A DNA stretch of 64,000 bases from Phaseolus vulgaris. Lineage: Eukaryota; Streptophyta; Magnoliopsida; Fabales; Fabaceae. The notes under the pieces were generated by a model that saw nothing but the letters and a program-made list of their open reading frames with translations, was not told the DNA's origin and made no database searches. This document shows positions 23,683 to 36,167 of the stretch, piece by piece (position 1 is the first letter of the stretch; each line of letters opens with the position of its first letter). Location: the NCBI RefSeq assembly GCF_000499845.2, contig NC_023753.2:17484193-17548192 (forward strand). The letters run 5' to 3'. Made by a program: the position numbers and the translations under genes.

Positions 23683-25545
23683 GGCTAAAACTTTGTGTAT
23701 ATAGGTGTTTTACTTGGAGAAAGTTTAGGAAAGTTAGAGAAGGAAGTTTTCCAGGTAAGGGAGGTGAGTCACAAAGGACTACTTAAGTACCAAGCCTTTT
23801 CCTTGCCAAAAACTTTCCTCCAATGACTTCACACAAAATTTTCTCTTGGTAGAACACTTAGAACACAAGAAGTTGAGAAATCAAAAAGCAAGAAAACTAT
23901 ATAAGCTAGATATGCAGCAAAGCTAGTCGGTATAGCACAAAATTAAACAAAACTAAGCATGCAAAACGTTTCTACCGAAACAAAGAAAAACAAGTTCAAA
24001 CAAGCAACAAATTGCTAAGCAAAAATTACTATGCTATTCGGCCCTAGGTGAGGCTTCTTGGACACTTTGAGCCCTTGAAGACACACTCACCGTCTAAAAC
24101 GTAATTTAAAAGAGGTAATTAACAATAAACCAAGTTGTAAAGGAGATAAGAAAACCCCCTTTGTTGTTCCTCTTTTTGGTTAGTGCACTTTCTTTGTTGT
24201 CTTGATTGTTGATCTTCTAGGTGTTTGTAGTGTTTGTTTCAAGAAAGCTTGTTTCGCCTTAGCTTTGACTCCTCCTTAGAAAGTTGGCTTTAATTCTCCA
24301 ATTTCCAGCACCTATTCACAAGGGCTTAACCTTAAACCAAGTCAATTTCCATGCACATAAGCACCAAGAGAGAATTAAATTCCAGCACCCAAAAAGAGAG
24401 GTCAAGAAACAAAAGCAAGAAACAAATTTAATTGAAAGAAAACAGTACCACCAAAAGGATTTATAATATGACAACTTAGAAAGAGATTCAAGAAATTAAA
24501 GCAAACAATTAAAGGTACTCAATAAAAGTTGGCACACAAAAGGAATTCCTAAAGAAAAGCACTAGATTAGATGACCAAATAAAAAAAAACAGCACCACTG
24601 GAAAATGTTGTGGGCCAGAAAACGTGTTTGTTCCCCGATTTATGCTGAGCTGTATTTGTAAGATTTGTTTCTGAAATTTGGATACAAGAAAATTCAGGAT
24701 CTTATCTAAATTTTGGCTTTGGAATCACCTAAAACGCATGCACCATTTTTTTTTAATAATTTTTGCAAATTTGGTGTGCAGTTAGGCCAGCTGGAGCGCT
24801 CAAGATTTGCACTCTGATTTTGTGAGATTTATCATTTTTTTTCTGTTGCTTCTTTTGACCTCATTCTTTTTTTGTCTTTTCTATAACACTTTAAACTTGC
24901 ATTTTCCAGAAAATCAGAATTTTCCTATGGGTAGAAAATATGTTTTAAACAAAACAGCCCAGAACAGAGAGGTGATACAGGGGAAATCTGGAAAACTGGA
25001 AGAAAACAGCAAGATAACCAAAATTAACACAATGGAAATGTGAGAAAGGAAATTGTGTATGAACTAAGACACAATTATGAACTCAAACTAAAAATAAAAA
25101 GCACCAAAGGATCAAAATAACAGCAGATTAAAGCAATATAAAGAGACCCAAAACAAGAAACAATCAAGCCAAAAAATAGGACTACTAAGAATTGATGACA
25201 ATATGGATGAACATGACTTGACAAAACATGTATAGATTCAGAAAATTAAAGACTCAAAGCATAATATGAAGCAAAATAATGAAAGCAATAAAGACTCAAA
25301 GCCTAAAACAAAATAGCAACACAAAGGTGTATGGAATCCTATCACAAATTGCACAAGAACTTGTTCAAGATCAAATGAACAAGAGTGCTTCGGTTGGATC
25401 TTCCACAAAGCACACCAAGAACAATTTAAAATATAAAAACAGCAAGACAAGTAAGGAATTGAAATGACAAAGATGAAATAAAGAAGAACTGAAATTAAAA
25501 GACCAAGCTACTCATCTTGAAGAACCAAAAGCTCATGATACCAAA
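23683..25545 (-). other. CRM-like 5' leader with primer-binding site
   Basis: About 1.86 kb between primer site and gag ATG, without credible coding sequence. The primer site, TTTGGTATCATGAGC on the minus strand, is at about 25531-25545. Long leaders are usual in this group. Confidence 0.75.
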
Positions 25546-26260
25546 TGATGGCATTTCATGTGTTCTTCTTGAATCAAAGTAGTAAAAGTGATGCGGAAGC
25601 GATGGGTGAGTGAAACAAATCCCTCCTAGGAGTTGTGATGGCTTTGAAGGTGCATGATGAGTATGGGTTAGAGAGGTTCGGCCAGCTCTATGGAGAAAGG
25701 TGAAAGGAGTGAAGTTTATAGCCTAGATTTCTAGGAGAAGTAAAGCTAGTGCACAAAATGGGCAGCATAACAATACTCAATTAAACTTGTCAAATACAAT
25801 GAGATAGCCTCCCTATTTATAGGCTATGTGGACGTAAATGTTAAGCCACATTTCTAAAGAAAATAAAACCAAAATTAAATCTAAATTCTAAGGTGCAATG
25901 ACCGGCCATACACAACCCTAGATTCTAGAAGGTTTCCATCAAAAATGCTTCCTACACTATCCTATCTACTAAGTACCCCCAATGGGCCTTTATGCAAACA
26001 TATACAAAGCCTTCTCTCTTCCATCCGTGGCCTCATTTGCTTGTGTTTGAATATGTTTGGCCATTGATCTTGTAAGGGGTCCTAGACGGTCTAGCTCCAT
26101 GGATAGCCTCCCTCCTTCACGGTCTAGACGCTCACCTTCACGTCCTAGACGCTTACTCTCACGTCCTAGACGCTCTCCTTGGTCTTGGTCTTGGTCTAGA
26201 CGCTCTCCTTGGCTTGTGCCTTGGCTTCCTTGGGTAGGTGTGCTTGGCCCTCCTCCATCA
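25546..26260 (-). repeat. CRM-like element 5' LTR (right copy)
   Basis: 715 bp, two differences from the left copy. It is followed by the GCTGG target duplication and then the rest of copia-1. Confidence 0.95.
25813..25821 (-). promoter_or_regulatory. TATA box of the CRM-like 5' LTR
   Basis: Minus strand CCTATAAATAGGGAGG is a strong plant TATA context inside the promoter-bearing LTR, about 440 bp from its start. Confidence 0.65.
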
Positions 26261-26265
26261 GCTGG

Positions 26266-27020
26266 GATGTGCTCCTGCTCCTACACCAATGCTCCACAAT
26301 AATAAACTCTCAGCCACAAAAGGCATACCCCTTGGAGATGCAGAATCCACTGCTTACAGACGAATGATAGGACGTCTCATTTATCTTACCAACACCCGGT
26401 CAGACATCTCCTTCTCAGTAAATCACCTCAGTCAATTCGTCTCACACCCAACTAATGAGCATCACCAGGCAGCAATGCGCATTCTTCGCTATCTTAAAAG
26501 AACTCCGGGCACAGGTATATTCTTACACAATAAATCTCCCATTCAATTAAAGACATATAGTGATTCTGATTGGGCTACATGCCCCGAAACTCGCAAATCC
26601 ATAACTGGTTTTTCTGTATATTTGGGGGAGTCTCTTATATCTTGGAAGTCCAAGAAGCAACAAACTATATCCAGGAGTTCATCAGAGGCAGAATACCGTG
26701 CCCTTGCTGCAACCACTTGTGAGATTCAATGGATAACATACCTGCTGCATGATTTACACATTCAACACCAGCAACCAGCCCTTCTCTATTGCGATAACCA
26801 AGCTGTTATCCAGATTGCGCACAATCAAGTCTTCCACGAACGAACCAAACACATAGAGATCGACTGCCATGTTGTCAGGGAGAAACTCAACACAGGCCTT
26901 CTCAAACTTCTCCCTATTCCTTCCTCATTGCAAGCTGCAGACTTCTTCACCAAGCCTCTACCTACTGCTCAATTCAACATTCTGTTTTCCAAGCTAGGAA
27001 TGAAAGATATCTATTCCTAG
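26266..27020 (+). pseudogene. Copia-1 gag-pol, 3' part (RT C-terminus and RNase H)
   Basis: Open to its natural stop TAG (27018-27020). It carries the RT tail (MIGRLIYLTNTRSDISF) and RNase H with SDSDWA, SSSEAEYRAL and the DNQAV / HERTKHIEID motifs. The frame at 26268 is the one expected if copia-1 is read across the insertion using one target-site copy, so the CRM-like element caused no frameshift beyond its own bulk. The purine tract and 3' LTR follow at once. Confidence 0.92.
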
Positions 27021-27031
27021 CTTGAGGGGGC
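27021..27031 (+). other. Copia-1 polypurine tract
   Basis: CTTGAGGGGGC directly before the 3' LTR. Confidence 0.85.
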
Positions 27032-27305
27032 TGTCAAAACTGGGCTTTTTGGGCCTCTGCTGGGCCTTTTTCCCTTTCCAGTTTTTCCTTTTAGTTTCTG
27101 CTGTTTGCACCCTTGTATTTAAGTTTACTTTTATGGTTTTCTGAAACTGGAAGTGATATTACTACTGAATAATAATTATGTTTAGTTCTCTCATCTCCCA
27201 TCTCCCATGTTTGCTTTCGTCTCTTGCAATTCTCTTCTTCACCAAAGATTCAACATACTCTATTACTTTTGTAAATATTACAGAACCTTGCTGATTTCTC
27301 TAAGA
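27032..27305 (+). repeat. Copia-1 3' LTR
   Basis: 274 bp. Lacks a TTTTGGGC unit near its start and has an extra CATCTCCC unit compared with the 5' LTR. Followed by target duplication ATGAA. Confidence 0.93.
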
Positions 27306-27310
27306 ATGAA

Positions 27311-28957
27311 GACATTGATATTTAATAATTTAGCATAAAAGCCAGATACTATTTTAAAATAGCTGCAACTATTACGTCTAGAACTTTCACTGTGTTGTGC
27401 TATTTAAAAAGAAATACATTGTGTCATATCAAATACTTCTTTCAAGGAAGAAAACAAAGATTATGAATTTAACAAGCGGATAAATTCAATGTGATATTAT
27501 TGTAAATTATAAATTGTAAGATTATTGTTTTTAATAAATAACGTACAAGTTTAACTCATTAGCAATCTTGGTATGAGTTTGAAAGCTGAGTCATATATAC
27601 GAAACAAAACATATAAACTCTTTATTTTCAGGCTTTAGATTAAATGTGGTGTTATGTATGAATTGGTTCTATATTTATTAAAGTTGAATTTTTTTAGTAA
27701 ATCTTTCTTTAGATTTAATATAATAGAATTGATGATTTATTTTAGTAACAACCTTTGACCAATATAATATAATGGATAAGAAAATTTCTAGGTATTGAAA
27801 AGGTAAAAAATAACATACTCAAATTAAATATTATTTTAATTAGTTAAATATTATTTTAATTAGTGTTCATGAAGCTTCTCTTCTTTTTTCTATGTGTACA
27901 ACATTGACACATAAACAAATAATACACCACCTTAAGCAAAGAATAGGAAACAAATACACCACCTTAAGCAAAGAATAGGAAACAAATACACCACCATCTT
28001 GTATGTGAAAAAAAATACAGAAACAATTTATCCTAGTTTGCATACAACAGTGAAAACAAAATCCTATGATGTTGATGTAATGTTATTATCACTATTTTTT
28101 ATTTGGATTAACCTATTTTGTATCACTCCAATTCTAGTAGGACGTTCGAGGCTCCCAGAAGTTTAAACTAATTCATTGTTTTCACTTAATGATTTTTCTT
28201 TATACATTTTTTTAGCAGAACTAAAGACCAAATTGACTTCTTGTAAAAAAATATATCAGTCAAGGTAGATCCAACTATATACACTGTCAAGACGGTCAAA
28301 CATGACTATCGAGTCACTTGTTTATCACTCGAAAGAGATTCAAAACAATTTTTCTTTCAATTTTTCAAGGTCAAGTATTGAGAAGCATATTTAGAAGTAA
28401 CCTATTTGACAACAACAAATTTAAGACTTGTTGCATTAGTTGCATATTTGAGATGACATAATCCTTTTAAAAGACCAGAATTTTTAGGAGCCAATGAGTC
28501 AATTTTTTTTTTCGGAAAATCAACCAATTCATGGACATTCTCCAAAAATGGCATATCAACAAAAATATCATCATGAGATCCTAAACCAACCTTTGTATCA
28601 ACACCTGCAACAATAGATACATTATCAACAACAAATAATTCTTCGGCAGATTTCTTAAACTTTTGACCAAGAGATGTAACCTCCACTTTGCAAACGATGA
28701 TTAAACATTAAAATCAAAACCATCAGTTTTATTTTCAGCAAGCATGAATTTGAATGACCAAGAATAATTACTTTTAATTCTAGTTTTAAATATCATTTAT
28801 AGCATAACTCTAATTTTAAATGTCATTTATAGCATAAAAATTACCAGGAAACAAATGTGAATTTGAGAAGAAGTCTATTGTGAGACTATTTAGAGTCATT
28901 GTACTCTCCATTTGAAAATACAGTAAAATAAAAAATAAAAATATATTCTCTGTTCAC
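27311..28957. other. AT-rich intergenic DNA with a 32-bp tandem repeat
   Basis: CACCACCTTAAGCAAAGAAT begins a 32-bp unit repeated at 27925-27956 and 27957-27988. A minus-strand frame at 28402-28686 (94 codons) matches no family I know. Its last 250 bases probably include the LTR of the copia remnant that starts at 28962. Confidence 0.5.
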
Positions 28958-28961
28958 AAAT

Positions 28962-30398
28962 TGGCATCAGAGTTATGACCGTGTAACCAATAATTTGTCA
29001 CTACCCCAATTAACAAAGACAACAAACTATGACAATTGGAACATTCAAATGAAAGCCATTATTGGATCTTAAGATGCTTGGGAGGTGGTTCAAGAAGGTT
29101 TCAAAGAACCATAAAATATCACGGGATCCTCAGCGGCCTAAAAAAATGTTGAAATAGACACGATCGAAAGATAAGACAACTTTGTACATGTTGTATCGAG
29201 TTGTTGGTGATTCAACTTTCGAGAAGATTGTTAATGCATCAACTTCAAAGAAAGTGTGAGACATTGGAAAAGGTGTTCAAAGGTGTCGATCGAGTTAAAC
29301 AAAATGCGTCTTCAAACTTTATGAGGTGGGTTTGGAAGATGTATCTAATTACATTACTTTTGTACAAATGGTAGCCAGTCAATTTAAACGCAATAGAGAA
29401 ACTCTCACGGATGCAAGGGTTATGGAGAAAATTATTTTAAAATGTGCAACTAGGAGTCAATAAATTTGGAAGAAATGATCGTTGATGATCTCGCGAGTTC
29501 TCTCTTGAAGCACAATACCAACGAAAGAAGAAAAAATAAGAAGTCTTGGAGGAATCCTTACAAACAAAGATGACCATCAAGGAAGACAAGGTGATGTATG
29601 TGAAATATAACCGATGAAGAGGAGGTGGATGTGAAGGTTACGATTTTGGCCGCAATGGAGGTCGTGGTCGTGGAAACAACAATGAAAAGAAAGGAAAAAA
29701 TGAACCAACAAAATTGACGTGGATAAGGATTGTCGTGGAATAGGTGGTCATTCAAATCGTCCAAATGTTGAATGTTATAAATGCATAAAATATGGACACT
29801 ATGCAAAGGATTGCTATACCGAGAAGAAAAATGGAAGAAAATATGTCAATTTAGTCGAGGAAGATGAGACAAAATATGAAGGGATTCTCATGATGGAAAA
29901 TGAAGGCATCACTCTAGATATTAGTGATATGGTGTGGTATTTGGACACTGTTAATCATATGTGCAGACACAAACACGTTACAAGAGATCAAAGATGGGCA
30001 TGTGTCTTTTGGAGACTCAACAAAGGTTCCAGTCAAAGAGTGGGGAATGTTTTTCCCAAAAGGACGAAAAAGAAGGTACAATGTAGGATGTTTATTATGT
30101 ACCTGACTTGAAAAGTAATATTCTTAGTATGTGACAATTCTTGAAGAAAGTTTGTTCAACTATCATGAAAGAACAAATGTTTCACTTAAAGGAAAAAAAT
30201 AGACAAGTGATCGCACACGTGGAGATGGCAGAGAATTAGATGTTCAAACTCAACTTAAAGAATATACAAGAGAGGTGTTTGCAAAATAACATGGAGGACA
30301 AAGCATGATTATTGCCTTTACAATTTAGACACTTACATTACGACAGGCTAAAAGAGTTAGCAAACAACTTCAATAAGGGTATCAAGATCAATAACGAC
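28962..30398 (+). pseudogene. Decayed Tnt1-like copia retrotransposon, gag to GAG-pre-integrase
   Basis: TGGCATCAGAG at 28962-28972 is a tRNA-Met type primer site. Beyond it, plus-strand frames show gag (NYDNWNIQMKAI near 29030, WDILEKVFKGV-like near 29255), a CCHC knuckle (CYKCIKYGHYAKDC, 29770-29811), a GG/GR-rich basic stretch before it, a protease-like MVWYLDT (29929) with the Ser-Gly of the active site lost, and the GAG-pre-integrase piece LQFRHLHYDRLKELA near 30318. Many stops and frameshifts. The remnant ends near an AT microsatellite; integrase, RT and a 3' LTR are absent. Confidence 0.82.
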
Positions 30399-30437
30399 TC
30401 TCTCAACTTCCACGACTCCTACGTTACAAACAAGTAC

Positions 30438-30438
<1 letters not shown>

Positions 30439-30471
<33 letters not shown>
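30439..30471. repeat. (AT)n microsatellite
   Basis: About 16 AT dinucleotides at the breakpoint where the copia remnant stops. Confidence 0.95.
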
Positions 30472-30476
<5 letters not shown>

Positions 30477-32526
30477 TTTTACCTCTACTGCATGATTTTG
30501 TTTCTTTGTGATACCAACCACTTTCTTATGAGGGACATTATTAGTTTTTTTGTTCTAAACATCCACAATTTTATATTGTACATCACAAGTTTGGCAAAAC
30601 AGTAAGCAGTGTTATTGAGATTATCAGGAAGTCATCTACATCAAGAAATATCATGTCCTATCATTTTGCATGAAGAAAAATTGTGACAACTTCTCAATTC
30701 AACATCTAATAAAAGCAAAATTAGGTCTTTCCACCAAAATTAGATTAGATAAAGCATATGGTATATCAATATCAACCAACACTCTAAAAAAAAGTCTCTA
30801 AATTTATTCATGGTGCAATCACCGAGAAAAAAAAAGTATCATTTCCTATTAAGATAATGATTAATATAGATAAAAAATTATAATTTATTTTATAACTAAA
30901 ATAATAATATGATGAAATATAATTTTTTTTTAATAAGAATGTATTTTTCTCTACTCAATAAAAAATTGGTTATTGCTATTTTATACAAATAAAAATTAGT
31001 TATTTTGTTACACATAAATATCCCATAACTGCATTTTGTATTTATGGATATTGAATAACTTAATAAAAGATAAAGCTAGATAAACTTATACACTGAGAAT
31101 TGAGAAGCATATACTATACCTCATACACTCATTTCAATTAATATTTTCTTATATTCTTATATACTTCTTTATACCGTCCTTCTAAATCGATCTTCTCATA
31201 TATATTTTTATACAATCTTTTTTAAATGCTTTCTCGGGATTAAGTTAAAAGAAAAAATATAAAAAATTAAAACAAATGAAGAAAATAAAATTGTTTAGAT
31301 TAAGGTAATATATATATATATATATATATAACACTAATAATTGATATGAGAAAATATTTTTTTTGTAAATTTATATATTTAAAAAATAAATTAAAATGAA
31401 AAATAATTTTAAATAAAAATAATTATTTTTATAAAATTTGAAAGAAAAAAAGTTATATTTTAAAACAATAAATTAATTTATAAACAAAAAAATTAAAATG
31501 TATTTATTTTTTAATTATTTATTTTATTAAAATAAATATAAAATAATTAGATTAAATTATTAAAAATAATTATTCAATTAACTATTTTATAAATATTAAT
31601 AAAATATTTACATCAGAATTTTAGATATGTAATCGATTATATATTTAATGTTAACTTTCTGTCCAAATCTTTTTACCGGAAAGTTTAACATGTAAAACAT
31701 ACCTATTTTTTATTTTATTTTTATGATTCAGTTTCTTATTTTTCAAATTTTCTTTGTATTTTGTTGTTTCTCATTTGTTAGCGCATTGTTTTTACCTTGA
31801 AATAAATAGAGTGTAAGTAAAGTTTTACAAGTAGTTTTTTTTTTTGTTTACACCATTTGTAAGTTGAGATGATATCATAGTAAAAGATTTTAACATCTCA
31901 TTTTCTTAATATAATCTATAATAAATAAAAAATTAATAACTAAACACTAATTGTATGTTAAGTCAATTCAAACACTTAACCTAAGTTGAGTAAAAGATTA
32001 TTAAAAGAATATAATTAAGATAAATAAAAAGTATGTAAGTATCTTCCTAAGTACATCTTTTAATCCAATAAAAGTTAAAAGAGAGAGTACATGTAAGATA
32101 AGAAGAGGTTCACATCTTCACACATTAATTATATGAGTCTTCTAAGATCATTTGTGTTAATATAAAACCACAATCCATGAATTAAGATAGTGAAGAGTTG
32201 GATTAGTGATGAAGGAAGAAGGTGAATTGAAAAAGATGAATAATAGAAAACGCCAAGATCATGAAAACTAGCAAGGATCCGGAATATCTGCAGCTGTGCA
32301 TGTGAAATTTAGATGAAGTCCAAAGTAGGAGAAGCAAACCATCTAAATGAATATGCTTCCTCATCGAAACGACAACTGAATAACAACAAACTAACCACTC
32401 ATCTACTATACATATATGTAGCTAAACACCACGCAAACCGAACAACCACAACTTTTTTTCCCTTTTCGTTGCTCATACAATACAATGCATATCCTATCAC
32501 ACCTGTTTTTCCTTAACACAAGACAT
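30472..32526. other. AT-rich intergenic DNA, no gene seen
   Basis: A second (TA)n tract lies at 31307-31330. The remainder is homopolymer-rich with no coding signal. Confidence 0.6.
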
Positions 32527-33272
32527 TGTTATCAATCATGCCCACTTGGCTAAATTTGACTAAGGTTACATAAGCTTTTGTTGTTATATATATGATGGGA
32601 AATTCAACACAATAAAAATAATATCTCAACAAGAGCAATAAGCAGATAATAATTTTCTCAACTTGCAAGAATCTGTGAGTAGCAATAATAAATAATGACA
32701 ACAACACAAAAACACACTTCAGGAAGACACAAAAATACAAATTATGCTCAATAACTAGCAAAATAGCAATACAACATAGATGAAACAGAGAACAGGAAAC
32801 CTGAAAATTCACAAAACTGCAGCTACCGTATGCGGCCTATATGTCACTGTTCCGGTGACTTTTGAACAATCCAAACGGTCCAATTAAAACATCACGAGGT
32901 TTGAACCTTCTGACAAAAGTTCCGCCCGATCCAACAGTGGACGAAACAGCAGCAGCAATCCGAAAGTTTTCGTCCTCACTAGAAACGTTGAGAACGCTGC
33001 TGCAGTGTGAGATGAATTTCTCACTGTTCAAACAACTTCTGCAAGATCTGAACGGTCAGATTGAATTCACTCGAAGTTTGAACCTGCTGACAAAATTTCA
33101 GCTCAATCCAACGGTTAACAAAGTGTCGGGGGTGGCCAGTAGTTGCTGAGTGAAACTTTCTCTCTCTTTTCTCTCACTCTCAGTATCTGCTAACGGCTAT
33201 CTCCCTGTTCGAAAAATCCTAAAGGTTAATATTGGATTGTGCCTCCACATAGGAAGTGAACCCAACCCAACA
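32527..33272 (-). repeat. Probable 3' LTR of the truncated Tnt1-like element
   Basis: The start on the minus strand, TGTTGGGTTGGG, is fixed by the purine tract at 33273-33286. The outer end near 32527 is a guess from a terminal TGTTATCA (plus strand). It contains a diverged internal duplication: 32878-32945 resembles 33055-33120 around GTTTGAACC(T/G). Confidence 0.55.
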
Positions 33273-33288
33273 AATCTCCCCCTCACAA

Positions 33289-35757
33289 CTATGTGGAGAT
33301 GATCGACAAATCGGCAATCTCACAACAAGTTTCAAACTTGCTTCTCAGTAGCATCTTAGTCATCATATCAACACAATTATGATACCTCACATCAATATGC
33401 TTGGACCTAGAATGGAAAGTTGAATTCTTACCAAGATGAATGACACTCTGACTATCACAAAATAGCAAGTACTTGTCTTGAACAAAACTAAGCTCTTGCA
33501 AGAATTTCTTCACCCAAAGCAACTCCTTGCATGCTTCTGTAATGCAATGAACTCTGCCTCAGTAGTGGACAATGCAACACACTTTTGCAATCTAGATTGC
33601 CATGCGACAACTCCCCCTACAAATTTAATCACATAGCCTGAGGTAGACCTTCTAGAATCTATGTCTCCAACCATATCAGAATCAGTATAGCCCATAAGGG
33701 TAGGCTTATCACCTCCAAAACAAAGCTTCAAACAAGTAGTACCACGAAGATACCTTAAAATCCATTTCACAGCATTCCAATGCTCTCTACCTGAATTAGA
33801 CAAAAATCTACTAACAGTACCAACATCATGTGCAATATCAGGTCTTGTACACACCATTGCATACATCAAACTACCCACAACAGATGCATAAGGAACCCGT
33901 TGCATATCTGATTTTTCAGTTTCATTAGAAAGACTTTGTTTTGCACTCAATTTAAAATGAGTAGCAAGAGGAGTGCTTGTCGCCTTAACATTTTCCATCT
34001 AGAACCTCTGTAGCACTCTTTTAACATAGTGCTCCTGTGACAACCAAAACTTTTCCTCTTGCCTATCACGCATGATTCTTATACCAAGACTTTGCTTGGC
34101 AGCTCCCATGTCTTTCATAGCAAATGACTCACTCAATTGCTTCTTCAACCTGTTGATCATGGAAATATCTTTCCCAACAATAAGCATGTCGTCAACATAC
34201 AACGGGATAATGAAATCATTATTAGCAAACCTTTTAACAAAGACACAATGATCAGAAGTAGTCTTCTTGTAGCCATACTCACACATAACAGACTCAAATT
34301 TCTTGTACCATTGACTCGGAGCCTACTTCAAGCCATATAAACTTTTCCTCAGCCTACACCCATGATCTTCCTTGCCTTCAACAAGAAAACCATCAGGTTG
34401 CTTCATGTAAATCTCTTCCTCCAAATCACCATGAAGGAAAACAGTTTTAACATCCATTTGCTCTACCTCTAAATCAAGAGTAGTAGCCAAACTCAAGCAC
34501 AATTCTAATAGATGACATCTTCACCACAGGAGAAAATATCTCATTGAAATCAATGCCTTTTCTCTGTCTAAAGCCATTCACCACCAATCTGGCTTTATAC
34601 CTTGGAGATGTAGAAATGCTTTCTTATTTTACCCTATAAATCCACCTGTTTTCCAGAGCCTTCTTGCCTTTTGGCAATTTCACCAAGTCAAAAGTGTGAT
34701 TATCATACAAAGACTTTATTTCATCTTGCATTGCATCCAACCACTTTTTCTTTTCTTCACTCTCTATGGCCTCAAGATAACACTCAGGTTCTCCTTCATC
34801 TGTCAAGGTAACATAGTCATCAGAAGAATACCTAGTAAATGGTTCCCTCTGCCTATTAGACCTCCGAATTTGAACTTGAGGTGGTTCAGGAGCATCACCA
34901 AGATCTTTATCTTGTGACATCCCATGTTCCTATTTAACGTCATCAATAGGAACATCAAAATCATCTCCAAGTTGTTGATCATCAACATCATCATGTTGCT
35001 CATCATTCTTAACATTATTCTCAATAGTATCCAGATCACATAGAGGCATTTGAACTGGATCAACATTAGACAATCTATTATCTATATTAGATGTCGTTTT
35101 CTCTATCTTGTCAATATCTTCCATGGTTTGATCTTCCATGAACTTCACATCACGACTTCTAATTGACTTCCTCTCAACAGGATCAAAGAACTTGTAGCCA
35201 AATTCATCTTGACCTGAACCAATAAAGATGCACTGCCTTGTCTTCGCATCCAACTTGGATCTCTCATCCTTTGAAACACGCACATATGCTTTACAACCGA
35301 AGAATCGCAAATGATCATACCTTACATTCTTGCCAAACCAAATCTTGTCTGGCACCTCACCATTCAAAGCAACTGCAGGACTCAAATTAATAACATGCAC
35401 TGCAGTGTACAATGCCTCACCCCAAAAATGCTTAGGCAACTTTGCTTCAGAAAGCATACACCTAACTCTTTCGATCAATGTTCTGTTCATCCTTTTTGCT
35501 AAATCATTTAGCTGAGGAGTTTTAGGAGGAGTCTTTTCATGTTTAATACTGTATTGCTTGCAATAAACATCAAACGGTCCACAATACTCACCACCATTGT
35601 CAGTACGAATGCATTTCAGCTTCTTGCCTGACTGTCTCTCAACCAAAACATGAATTTCTTTGAATTTCTCTATAACTTTGTCCTTTGTCTTCAAAGCATA
35701 AACCCAAAGCTTCCTAGAGCAATCATCAATAAAGGTAACAAAATAAAGTGCACCAGT
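33289..35757 (-). pseudogene. Tnt1-like integrase-RT-RNase H remnant
   Basis: Integrase core at 34930-35757 has the second Asp in RTDNGGEY, but the usual catalytic Glu in the NGVAERMN motif is Lys (QLNDLAKRMN), so integrase is inactive. A TAA at 34930 interrupts the frame before the linker (ending near 34624). RT carries PLYVDDMLIVG near 34205. RNase H spans 33289-33770 with TDSDMVGD, TTEAEFIAL and DSQSVIHLGKN, broken by a frameshift near 33515. Frames also change between 34620 and 34290 and at the stop near 33999. Confidence 0.88.
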
Positions 35758-36167
35758 AAATGACTTTACTCACACATTCACTCTAACATACTCGAATCTA
35801 AAGACAATTTTTTTTTTACACTTTCTTCTCAAATTCTCATACTTCCACTCCCTTAAATTCTTACACTTCAACTTCTCAATCTAAACACAAGAATATTATG
35901 ATTTTCATGAAAGAAAGAAATTCAAAATATAATTAAATAGATGCTAAATGGCAAATACTTATGTGCTAAATATAACTTTTTCTCACTATATGATTTCGAG
36001 CATAATTAATTAGTTGCATTTGTCAATTAGTGATTGATATGATTTATTACCATTAATCTACATGTATAGCAATGGAGTCAAAACTAGTATGCGTATTTTT
36101 TATATACTTTTATATAATTATTGACGTATTTTTTTAGTCAAACAAACATATAATCTTAACTATTATT
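35758..36167. other. AT-rich DNA, no gene seen
   Basis: No motif or reading frame of note. Confidence 0.55.

Larger units (their letters stand above)
18509..26260 (-). mobile_element. Ty3/gypsy chromovirus, CRM-like, nested in copia-1
   Basis: LTRs of 715 bp each (18509-19223 and 25546-26260) start TGATGG and end CCATCA. The target duplication GCTGG is perfect (18504-18508 and 26261-26265). On the minus strand the primer site (TTGGTATCATGAGC) adjoins the right LTR and the polypurine tract CCAAGGGGGAGGGGA adjoins the left LTR. Between the LTRs I see two differences (18583/25620 and 18903/25940), so the insertion is young and later than that of copia-1. Pol domain order is PR-RT-RH-INT. RT and RNase H wording matches the CRM (centromeric chromovirus) clade as I know it, and the reading frame runs into the 3' LTR as in some CRM elements. 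Confidence 0.93.
14489..27305 (+). mobile_element. Copia-1: Ty1/copia LTR retrotransposon, split by a CRM-type gypsy element
   Basis: Full structure is visible: 5' LTR 14489-14763, primer site TGGTATCAGAGC at 14764-14775, gag-pol remnants on the plus strand, purine tract CTTGAGGGGGC at 27021-27031, 3' LTR 27032-27305. The target duplication ATGAA is perfect (14484-14488 and 27306-27310). Domain order is gag, two zinc knuckles, protease, integrase, reverse transcriptase, RNase H, as in Ty1/copia. The LTRs differ by about six substitutions and two indels of 7-9 bp. The element is 12.8 kb only because 7.75 kb of a younger gypsy element sits inside its RT/RNase H junction. Without it and one copy of its target site, the element is about 5.06 kb. 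Confidence 0.95.
32527..35757 (-). mobile_element. 5'-truncated Tnt1-like copia element with 3' LTR
   Basis: On the minus strand, integrase, RT and RNase H are followed by a purine tract (GTGAGGGGGAGATT, at 33273-33286) and a likely LTR. Gag, protease, the first integrase part and the 5' LTR are missing; the break is at about 35757 within the integrase core. It could be the complement of the 28962-30398 remnant after inversion, or a separate copy. Confidence 0.8.

Noticed and set aside
24284..25467. Open frames in the leader of the CRM-like element
   Set aside because: Located between primer site and gag; composition and position fit untranslated leader.
28402..28686. 94-codon minus-strand frame
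   Set aside because: No homologue recognised and no start context or neighbouring exon; left as possible but unsupported.
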